This document shows, piece by piece, positions 57,721 through 64,000 of a DNA stretch of 64,000 bases. Made by a program: the position numbers and the translations under genes. The notes below the pieces were generated by a model that saw only the letters and a program-made list of their open reading frames with translations, was not told the origin of the DNA and ran no database searches. Positions within the stretch are counted from its first letter, which is position 1; every line of letters begins with the position of its first letter. This stretch comes from Anaerotignum faecicola (GTDB lineage: Bacteria > Bacillota > Clostridia > Lachnospirales > Anaerotignaceae): positions 457,849-521,848 of the forward strand of contig JANFXS010000002.1 in the NCBI GenBank assembly GCA_024460105.1, given 5' to 3'.

Positions 57721-58800
57721 ATGGACTCACAGAAAACACTATTTCAGAAAATATTGAAAAGGTATTTTATAGACGCCCTCAACGGAATGGCGCACGGGCT
57801 TTTCTGCACGCTTATTGTAGGGCTTATTATAAAGCAGATAGGCGGAATAATAGGCGGGGATGCGGGAGCTTTTATTGTAAACATAGGAACTATAGCCTCT
57901 GTGTGTACAGGTATGGCAATAGGCATAGGCACAGCCCATGCGATGGGGGCGCCGCGTCTAATAATACTTTCATCGGCAGTTACGGGGCTTATGGGAGCAA
58001 ATGCCGCCGCATTTGTTAACGGCTCCCTTTTAAGCGAAACCGGAGCCATAGTCCTTTCAGGGGCAGGAGACCCTTTAGGCGCGTTTATATCAGTAGTAGT
58101 CGGCGTTGAAGCAGGGCTTGTCATATCAGGCAAAACCAAAATAGACATAATATTAACGCCTATGGCCGTAATAATTGCCGGGAGTATAACAGGGGTGTTT
58201 GTAGGCCCTCCGCTTTCAGACGGCATGGCTTGGCTGGGAAGCGCAATAAACGTTGCAACAGAACTTCAGCCGTTTTTAATGGGTGTAATAATATCGGTTG
58301 TTATGGGATGCGCGCTTACCCTTCCTATAAGTTCGGCCGCGCTTTCTATAATACTCGGCTTATCCGGCCTTCCGGCCGGGGCGGCTACAATAGGCTGTTC
58401 AACCCAGATGGTTGGGTTTGCGGTTGCAAGCTTCAAAGAAAACAGATGGGACGGCCTCTTTGCACAGGGTATAGGAACAAGTATGCTCCAAGTGCCGAAC
58501 ATAGTAAAAAATCCCCGCATTTGGATCGCCCCCACTCTCGCAAGCGCAATACTTGGCCCGCTCGGCACATGCGTTTTTAAAATGGAAAATAATCCTGCCG
58601 GAGGCGGTATGGGAACAAGCGGCCTTGTAGGGCAGATAATGACTTGGCAGACAATGAGCGGCACTACGCCGCACGCCCTTTTGTTTTTTGAAATAATTTC
58701 CCTCCATTTCATACTTCCTGCTGTTCTTACTCTTGCAATAAGCGAACTTATGCGAAAAAAAGCATGGGTAAAGTTTGGCGATATGAAACTTGAAATTTAA
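57721..58800 (+). CDS. Orphan PTS EIIC-like membrane protein
   Basis: The 359-residue protein is glycine- and isoleucine-rich with about ten membrane segments and matches the EIIC_2-type family (PTS_EIIC_2): YFIDALNGMAHGLFCTLIVG, NIGTIASVCTGMAIGIGTAHAMGAP and LPISSAALSIILGLSGLPAGAATIGC. Neither IIA nor IIB genes flank it, and it is terminator-flanked, so it may be a stand-alone transporter not powered by the PTS. The substrate is unknown. Confidence 0.8.
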   Translation: MDSQKTLFQKILKRYFIDALNGMAHGLFCTLIVGLIIKQIGGIIGGDAGAFIVNIGTIASVCTGMAIGIGTAHAMGAPRLIILSSAVTGLMGANAAAFVNGSLLSETGAIVLSGAGDPLGAFISVVVGVEAGLVISGKTKIDIILTPMAVIIAGSITGVFVGPPLSDGMAWLGSAINVATELQPFLMGVIISVVMGCALTLPISSAALSIILGLSGLPAGAATIGCSTQMVGFAVASFKENRWDGLFAQGIGTSMLQVPNIVKNPRIWIAPTLASAILGPLGTCVFKMENNPAGGGMGTSGLVGQIMTWQTMSGTTPHALLFFEIISLHFILPAVLTLAISELMRKKAWVKFGDMKLEI

Positions 58801-58813
58801 ATAAAATATTATT

Positions 58814-58867
58814 CCATATCAAAATTACTATTGAAAAAACAGTATATTTTTGATATGGTTTTTTTAT
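58814..58867 (+). terminator. Terminator of the EIIC-like gene
   Basis: CCATATCAAAA pairs with TTTTGATATGG and is followed by seven Ts. Confidence 0.85.
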
Positions 58868-58959
58868 AGACATAAAAACAGGAATATTGTTTTCAAAATC
58901 CCGAAACTTTTTTATTTATATGCCGTTTTAAATGTAACATTAAATTAGGAGTGGTAAAA

Positions 58960-59445
58960 ATGTCTTTAGAAAATGCGAGAAAATACCTTGCCGAATTCGG
59001 CCGTGACAGCGATATTATAGAATTCCCGGTTTCCAGCGCAACCGTCGAACTTGCGGCAAAAGCCGCCAATGTTATTCCGGCGCGCATTACAAAAACGCTT
59101 TCATTTAAAATAGATAACCGCTGCATTTTAATCTGTGCCGCAGGCGACGCAAAAATCGACAATAAAAAATATAAAGAATTTTTCGGCGTAAAAGCCAAAA
59201 TGCTTACCCCCGAAGAAGTATTGGAATTTACAACCCACGCTATAGGAGGCGTATGCCCTTTCGGCGTGCCTGAAAATGTGGCAACATATACAGACATATC
59301 CTTAAAAAGGTTTTCAACCGTTTTTCCCGCATGCGGAAGCAGCAATTCCGCTATAGAGCTTACATGCGCCGAACTTTTCGCCCTATCAAAGGCCAAAGAA
59401 TGGATCGACGTATGCAAGGGCTGGCAGGAAACTGAAGAGATATAA
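58960..59445 (+). CDS. YbaK/EbsC-family aminoacyl-tRNA deacylase
   Basis: The 161-residue protein fits the YbaK/ProX editing family that hydrolyses misacylated tRNAs: ARITKTLSFKIDNRCILICAAGDAKID (about residues 40-66, with the catalytic Lys), THAIGGVCPFGVP (about 101-113) and FPACGSSNSAIEL. ATG 58960 is chosen by the AGGAG site eight bases upstream; the GTG at 58951 overlaps that site. The gene at 59479 follows after 33 bases and may be cotranscribed. Confidence 0.85.
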   Translation: MSLENARKYLAEFGRDSDIIEFPVSSATVELAAKAANVIPARITKTLSFKIDNRCILICAAGDAKIDNKKYKEFFGVKAKMLTPEEVLEFTTHAIGGVCPFGVPENVATYTDISLKRFSTVFPACGSSNSAIELTCAELFALSKAKEWIDVCKGWQETEEI

Positions 59446-59478
59446 AATTTATCTGTGCTTGCAGGACGGTATTTAATT

Positions 59479-59889
59479 ATGAAAAATTTTAAAAACTTTA
59501 CGCCGAATAAGTATAATTCTTCCCGTTATCAAAAAGTTAAAGACGGTATTTATGCAACAAAAAACCCTTCCGACCTTAATAATAAAGAAGAAATTATTTA
59601 TGTTTCATCACTTGTATTTGAACATGAGCCCGAGCTGTACGGTGAAAGCGAAGGCTCTCCCCAAAATATTGCGCAAATTCCGTTTGAAGCTTTGTTGGAT
59701 GAATTTTGTCTGTTTGCAACGGATTTTTACGATGAATTAAACGGCATAAGCAGCTCCTTCTGTTATATGGAGTTAGGAAGCGGCGAATTGGAAAATATTC
59801 AAAAACTTCAGTCCGTTATTGGAAAAAGAGTATATGCGAAGCCGTTTACAGACAGCGGAAAAGAGTATTATAATCTTATAATCGAATAG
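59479..59889 (+). CDS. Hypothetical protein
   Basis: The 136-residue protein starts MKNFKNFTPNKYNSSRYQKV and ends with SVIGKRVYAKPFTDSGKEYY. It is acidic in the middle (FEHEPELYGESEGS), with no signal peptide or membrane segment. I do not recognise a family. ATG 59479 has an AGGACGG stretch upstream. It follows the YbaK-like gene closely and ends at a terminator. Confidence 0.7.
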   Translation: MKNFKNFTPNKYNSSRYQKVKDGIYATKNPSDLNNKEEIIYVSSLVFEHEPELYGESEGSPQNIAQIPFEALLDEFCLFATDFYDELNGISSSFCYMELGSGELENIQKLQSVIGKRVYAKPFTDSGKEYYNLIIE

Positions 59890-59939
59890 CCCGTAATAAA
59901 CTTTGGGCGCCTTCCCGCACAAAAACCGTAAATAAAATT

Positions 59940-59976
59940 AAAAGGCGTTTACGGTCTGTTCCGCAATCGCCTTTTT
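59940..59976. terminator. Terminator between converging genes
   Basis: AAAAGGCG pairs with CGCCTTTT around a 20-base loop; both sides carry A/T runs, so it can serve the plus-strand hypothetical gene and the minus-strand kinase-like gene. Confidence 0.7.
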
Positions 59977-59999
59977 ATGTACTATTATTTCAGATTAAC

Positions 60000-60617
60000 T
60001 TATTTCATAGATTTTTTAAATTCTTTCCTTTTTTCTACAAAATCGATTATTGTTTTAACGGTGTTGTCAATCCCTATAAATCCGCTGTTTACGGAAAGGT
60101 CATAACTGCCTGTATTTCCCCATTTTTTGCCGGAATAAAAATTATAATAGCTTGCCCTTTGCTTATCCGTTTTATTAATAACGTCTTCGGCCTTGCCCTC
60201 CTCAACATTATAATATTTAACAGCCCTTTTTATGCGGGTTTCCTTATCCGCATGTATAAACACGTTAATAACGTCCGGATCGTCCTCCAAAGCGTAATCC
60301 GCACATCTTCCGAGTATCACGCAGCTTCCCTGCGAGGCAATTTCTTTAATTGCGTCAAACTGAGCCAAAAAAAGTTTATGGTTCATAGGAGTCTGTCCGC
60401 TTGCATAGCTTCCCACAACAAGCGAATACAGAAAACTGCTTGTCGGTTTCTCATCATGGCTTTCAAACATTTCCTCGCATATGCCGCTTTTTTTGGCGGC
60501 GGCCGTTAAAAGTTCTTTATCATAAAAAGGGATCCCCAGTTCTTTTGCAATCTTTTCTCCAATCTCTTTTCCGCCGCTTCCGTACTGCCTTCCTATAGTA
60601 ATAATAATTTTATCCAT
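60000..60617 (-). CDS. Cytidylate-kinase-like family protein
   Basis: The 205-residue protein opens IIITIGRQYGSGGKEIGEKI, the P-loop variant RQYGSGG of the Cytidylate_kin2 family, followed by GIPFYDKELL and later ILGRCADYAL and RIKRAVKYYNVEEGKAEDVI. Members are small nucleoside-monophosphate-kinase-fold proteins common in anaerobic Firmicutes; the substrate is not settled, and a true cytidylate kinase role cannot be concluded. It is monocistronic. Confidence 0.85.
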   Translation of the reverse strand: MDKIIITIGRQYGSGGKEIGEKIAKELGIPFYDKELLTAAAKKSGICEEMFESHDEKPTSSFLYSLVVGSYASGQTPMNHKLFLAQFDAIKEIASQGSCVILGRCADYALEDDPDVINVFIHADKETRIKRAVKYYNVEEGKAEDVINKTDKQRASYYNFYSGKKWGNTGSYDLSVNSGFIGIDNTVKTIIDFVEKRKEFKKSMK

Positions 60618-60958
60618 AAATAAAACTCCTTTCTAAAATTAAGGATATATTCATTATATCACAAACATAAATAAAATTCCTTATAAATTTTATTTTCACT
60701 ATGTGATTTTCGCAATAGAAAAGTAAAATAAAATTTACAAAAAATTCACTTATTATTTATGTAAACTTAATGTATTTATGGTATATTAATTATGTCAGAT
60801 AAGTTAGTATCGATACTCAAACCAAACTTGCCTGACCGCCGGGCAATAAAAAGCCCCTTGTCATTTATTCCGTTATACGCCCGGCAGAAAAATTTCTGTC
60901 AACAGTAATTTTTCATTTTTTAAATCATATACTGTAATTTGGAAAGGAGATGTTAATT

Positions 60959-61015
60959 ATGAACGTTATTATAACACCTGAATTAATTGAAGAATGTTTA
61001 TATCTTATCGACTGA
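60959..61015 (+). CDS. Short ORF of 18 codons in a small transcript unit
   Basis: MNVIITPELIEECLYLID is preceded by the strong site GGAAAGGAGATG, nine or so bases before the ATG, and ends at TGA 61013-61015. The same frame then continues FTAEQIIKYL to TAA at 61046. A GCCGGGC/GCCCGGC hairpin (60838-60885) lies upstream and a terminator directly downstream. This may be a micropeptide, a leader peptide, or a gene cut by a recent nonsense change. Confidence 0.5.
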   Translation: MNVIITPELIEECLYLID

Positions 61016-61050
61016 TTTACTGCTGAGCAAATAATTAAATATTTGTAACA

Positions 61051-61094
61051 CGGCAGCATCCTGGCCAAAAAGAATACCAGGCTGCTTTTTTGTT
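61051..61094 (+). terminator. Terminator after the short ORF
   Basis: GCAGCATCCTGG pairs with CCAGGCTGC (two bases bulged), followed by six Ts. It closes a transcript of roughly 300 bases. Confidence 0.8.
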
Positions 61095-61222
61095 TTATTC
61101 AGTAAATTTTTTGAAAAATACAATTCATTAAACGCCGGAAAAACCAACCCGTTTTCAGTTTAAAAAACCGAAGGTTTTAACCTTCCCAACCGGCGTGAAT
61201 TTTAAGATAAACATTGAAGCAT

Positions 61223-61272
61223 AAAAAATGCAGGCGCAAGTTCCTATATAGAAAGCGCCTGCATTTTTTATA
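61223..61272. terminator. Bidirectional terminator
   Basis: AAATGCAGGCGC and GCGCCTGCATTT form a perfect stem with A-run and T-run sides; on the minus strand it ends the DUF4026 gene about 90 bases past its stop. Confidence 0.75.
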
Positions 61273-61361
61273 TAATTAAAAGAAGGAATAGCCAAAAACT
61301 AACGTTTTCATTCCCATTGTACGAATAAAGCGTACAGTTAAAAACTTTTCCCATGCTAAAA

Positions 61362-62615
61362 TCAATCGTCCCGCCCACATTCAAGCTCCATAAGATAAAC
61401 ATCGTCGGGAGTTATACGATATTCGGGAGCATATATAATCCAGTCAGTTACGTCATTGACGCCATATGTTCCGGTACTTCCTTCATGCATACCGCTTACA
61501 TAATACGGCTCCTGGGTCAATTCGCATGTAAGCATGCCGTTTTCAAAACTTTTAAGCAGGAACCAAATGTGTTCCTTTGAATTATTTTCATCCCTGTATT
61601 CGTCGTCAACGTCTAAAGCTATTTTCACAAGTGCTTTGTTTTCATCGTTCAAAACGGCTTTATACAAATATTCGATACGCTCCCGCGCTAAAGCCGCCAT
61701 TCTTGCCGTTTCGGCGTTTGTAACCATATATATCAGGTTCTCGTCAAGTTCTCTTGTATAGTCCGTTACAGGTCGTATATTGCCGCTTTTAAAGTCCTCT
61801 TCGGAGTTGTATACAAATATAACATGCGTATTTTCACTGTGCCCTTCCGTCCTGTCTTTTTTCCCGCCTATTATATCGTCTTTATACATCTCCACAGCTT
61901 TTTCCCACGGAACAATCGTCGTAACAAAAATATTGTCTCTTGAGAGCCTTGCAAGAAACATAGGCTCCATCTCTTCCAATGGCTCGTCAAGCTCCAACAT
62001 CCTGTTTGCCATTGTTTCTATGACATTATAATGTATATTATATGTATCTTTTGAAGAGTCAAGTATTTCAAGCTCCGTTATTCCGCACCTGTTCAATCCG
62101 TGCGTGTGAAGCCATACGCTGTCATTTTCCCCCAACACGGCCTGCACTGTATAAATATATCTAGGCGCGGGAGGAACAACGGATTTTGCCGCCATAGCCG
62201 CCCATTTGCCTGACAGCACTTTCTCCGAACTGTCGTCAAACACCGCAAGTTTTTCCGGCACAGCGGCGTCTATAATTTTAAGCTGCAAATGGTAAGAATC
62301 AAGATAGTTGTCAGAAAACTCCATAATAAATCCAAGGCCTACTTCCGTATTTTCGACCGCTTCGGCGTCCAAATCCGGAAACAGATGCTGTATCCTGTAC
62401 ATTTGAGGCATGTTAAACGCTACTACATAAAATTGCACAGTATATTTAACGCCCTTATATACCACATCTATTTCAGCTTTATTTTGCTTAACGTTCCTTG
62501 AAATAAGTTCCGCATCCGAAATATTTTCAAGCCGCTCAAATATACCGTCAGCATCCATAATATCATCAACATTTTTCGGAACAGCCATCATATATGACAA
62601 CTCTTTTCCATCCAT
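61362..62615 (-). CDS. DUF4026/DUF2314-type protein
   Basis: The 417-residue protein appears to be a DUF4026 protein with a C-terminal DUF2314-like segment (EHIWFLLKSFENGMLTCELT, then VSGMHEGSTGTYGVNDVTDW). It has no signal peptide or membrane helices, so it is cytosolic. No activity is known for the family. ATG 62615 is chosen because GAGGAGG ends seven bases upstream; the longer reading to 62762 is unsupported. It is alone between a terminator and a repeat-bearing gap. Confidence 0.75.
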   Translation of the reverse strand: MDGKELSYMMAVPKNVDDIMDADGIFERLENISDAELISRNVKQNKAEIDVVYKGVKYTVQFYVVAFNMPQMYRIQHLFPDLDAEAVENTEVGLGFIMEFSDNYLDSYHLQLKIIDAAVPEKLAVFDDSSEKVLSGKWAAMAAKSVVPPAPRYIYTVQAVLGENDSVWLHTHGLNRCGITELEILDSSKDTYNIHYNVIETMANRMLELDEPLEEMEPMFLARLSRDNIFVTTIVPWEKAVEMYKDDIIGGKKDRTEGHSENTHVIFVYNSEEDFKSGNIRPVTDYTRELDENLIYMVTNAETARMAALARERIEYLYKAVLNDENKALVKIALDVDDEYRDENNSKEHIWFLLKSFENGMLTCELTQEPYYVSGMHEGSTGTYGVNDVTDWIIYAPEYRITPDDVYLMELECGRDD

Positions 62616-63072
62616 ACGCCGCGCCTCCTCGTAATGCCGTTTAAAAAGCGGCGGAAGTTTTATAAATCGTTTCCGCATACTTACGGCAAAGTTTAATTTA
62701 TCAAACAATTTTACAAATTTTAGTTTTAAAGTCAATATAACATAGTCTTCCCGCCTAATCAAGTTAAGAATTTATAACCGCTGATTTTTAAGGCACAATT
62801 TTTATACGAACAGTATTCAATAATTAACGAAACAGTAAAAGCAATGTCGGATTTACAAACTTTCATAGGGGTATAGGTTCATGTTTATAAATCCTCCTCA
62901 TCCCAAACGCCTTTTATTTCCCCTTAAATCATGATTATTCAAATTAATAATACGAAAATTGGCATGCGCCACAGCCGACACATCTTTGTTAAAAATTCAG
63001 TTCTTTATATGCCTTTGAATATAAGCCTCTTTGAACTTTCAAAACAAGCAGTCATATGATCTTATCTTATAC
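62616..63072. other. Gene-free gap left of repeat copy 5
   Basis: I see no credible ORF, RNA gene or terminator here beyond the likely promoter region of the DUF4026 gene. Confidence 0.4.
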
Positions 63073-63352
63073 TTAGCTTCAGTTTACAAGGGCACACACG
63101 CCACACAAGGAAAAATTTTCCGCATTTCTGTTTTGCATACGCTTGTCATAGGAGCCGCTATGCCGGCGCATATGCGCCTTGAACTGCAAAAATTTTTTTC
63201 CTTGTGAGGTAGAGAGTTTTAGCAGATGTTAGCGGCGCAAGATCAAGGCAAAACGAGCAGGCGCAGTGGTTCCTAGGGCAAGCGGCTTTAACACAGCTAT
63301 TGCGCCGCTAACGTCCGTTAAAACCGCGTGTGCTCTTGTAAACTGAAGCTAA
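63073..63352 (-). repeat. Foldback MITE-like repeat, copy 5 (reverse, best preserved)
   Basis: The ends TTAGCTTCAGTTTACAAG and CTTGTAAACTGAAGCTAA are perfect 18-base inverted repeats, extended by GGCACACACG and CGCGTGTGCT. Read on the minus strand it aligns end to end with copies 2 and 4. Length is 280 bp. Two inner foldbacks are intact: GGTTTTAACGGACGTTAGC with its inverted copy, and CACAAGGAAAAA with TTTTTCCTTGTG. Confidence 0.92.
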
Positions 63353-63698
63353 CGAATTGTTTTTACAAAAACAGCATATTTTACAAACGCATGGATTTTC
63401 CATAATAATATACGGCGTACTACGCCCGCACTTTCCCTTTTATATTTTGAATATAAATTGATCTCCGTTTATAAAAAACATTCTTCCGTCCGAAAAAATC
63501 ATATATAATTTACTAACAATGTACGCATACTGTATTTCCTTATGTTCTTGCCTAAGCTATACAACTATGAATATTATTATATTAAAGTAATAATCCAAAC
63601 CATACGTTTAAATAAAATAATACAGATATATCAAAAATAACACACCATGATTGCGTATTATTTTCATTTTATAAAAACACATATTTCATTAGCAATAA

Positions 63699-63732
63699 AA
63701 AAAGAACAATACAAAATGTACTGTTCTTTTAA
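63699..63732 (-). terminator. Terminator after tRNA-Tyr
   Basis: On the minus strand AAAGAACAGTAC pairs with GTATTGTTCTTT around ATTTT, followed by TTTTATTG, six bases past the tRNA 3' end. It ends the 16S-tRNA transcript. Confidence 0.8.
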
Positions 63733-63737
63733 ACAAA

Positions 63738-63820
63738 TGGATGGGGAAGGATTCGAACCTTCGAAGCAAATATGCAGCGGATTTACAGTCCGGCCCCTTT
63801 GGCCACTCGGGAACCCATCC
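63738..63820 (-). tRNA. tRNA-Tyr (anticodon GTA)
   Basis: The minus strand folds as a class II tRNA with a long variable arm: acceptor GGATGGG/CCCATCC, anticodon loop CTGTAAA with GTA at 63786-63784, and T-arm GGTTCGAATCC. The CCA tail is not encoded. It lies about 70 bases downstream of the 16S gene on the same strand. Confidence 0.95.
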
Positions 63821-63886
63821 AAAATTATAGTCTGCACTTATGTCAAACTCTGAAAAATAAACAGCGTATTCTAAACCATGTCTCCA

Positions 63887-64000
<114 letters not shown>

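Noticed and set aside
63647..63853. Plus-strand ORF of 68 codons
   Set aside because: It lies over the tRNA-Tyr gene; the apparent protein is the antisense of the tRNA.

Overview
The window looks like a chromosomal segment of an AT-rich, anaerobic, probably spore-forming low-GC Gram-positive bacterium of the class Clostridia, most likely a Lachnospirales-type organism. The signs are two T-box leaders, AGGAGG-type ribosome binding sites with frequent GTG and TTG starts, a DUF896 protein, a collagen-like surface protein of exosporium type, a G5/3D cell-wall protein and a long-form IleRS. The genus cannot be fixed from this window.

Layout. 1-5.7 kb: a divergent start, an SAF-domain oxidoreductase, a large serine recombinase, and a feoAB pair whose feoB is cut off facing the recombinase. 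5.8-10.3 kb: a PAP2 phosphatase, a Cys-rich collagen-repeat protein, a 2-hydroxyacid dehydrogenase and several tiny genes. 10.4-17.7 kb: a serine T-box with serC-serA, a DUF1015 gene, then trkA-trkH. 18-27.6 kb: an XRE/cupin regulator, panB, ileS with an Ile T-box, nicotinate phosphoribosyltransferase and a LarA-type nickel racemase. 28.3-33 kb: the phosphate operon pstS-C-A-B-phoU on the minus strand, then a lone HPr. 33.7-47.8 kb: metG, tatD, a 3D-domain protein, an EamA transporter with msrAB, glmM-glmS, nfo and an NSS symporter. 48-53.8 kb: a minus-strand catabolic operon, dctP-dctQ-dctM, a LarA-like protein, a GntR/FCD regulator and an Asp/Glu-racemase-family protein. 54.4-62.6 kb: mostly single genes. 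The right edge holds tRNA-Tyr and the 3' end of a 16S rRNA gene, both on the minus strand.

How the genes work together. serC-serA share one T-box read by tRNA-Ser. The pst-phoU block is a complete high-affinity phosphate system. glmM-glmS form the UDP-GlcNAc precursor pair. The TRAP operon looks like a self-contained unit for importing and epimerising or racemising an unidentified organic acid under its own FCD regulator; a pair of TTGT-N2-ACAA sites in its promoter region are candidate operators.

Most notable: (1) five copies of a foldback, MITE-like repeat of about 280 bp with terminal inverted repeats, spread through the intergenic gaps; (2) a PstS whose two halves are in swapped order (circular permutation); (3) a 16S rRNA gene followed by tRNA-Tyr and a terminator with no 23S gene behind it; (4) the uncharacterised TRAP/LarA-like/racemase operon; (5) a short transcript unit with an 18-codon ORF whose frame reads on past a UGA; (6) truncated feoB next to a serine recombinase.
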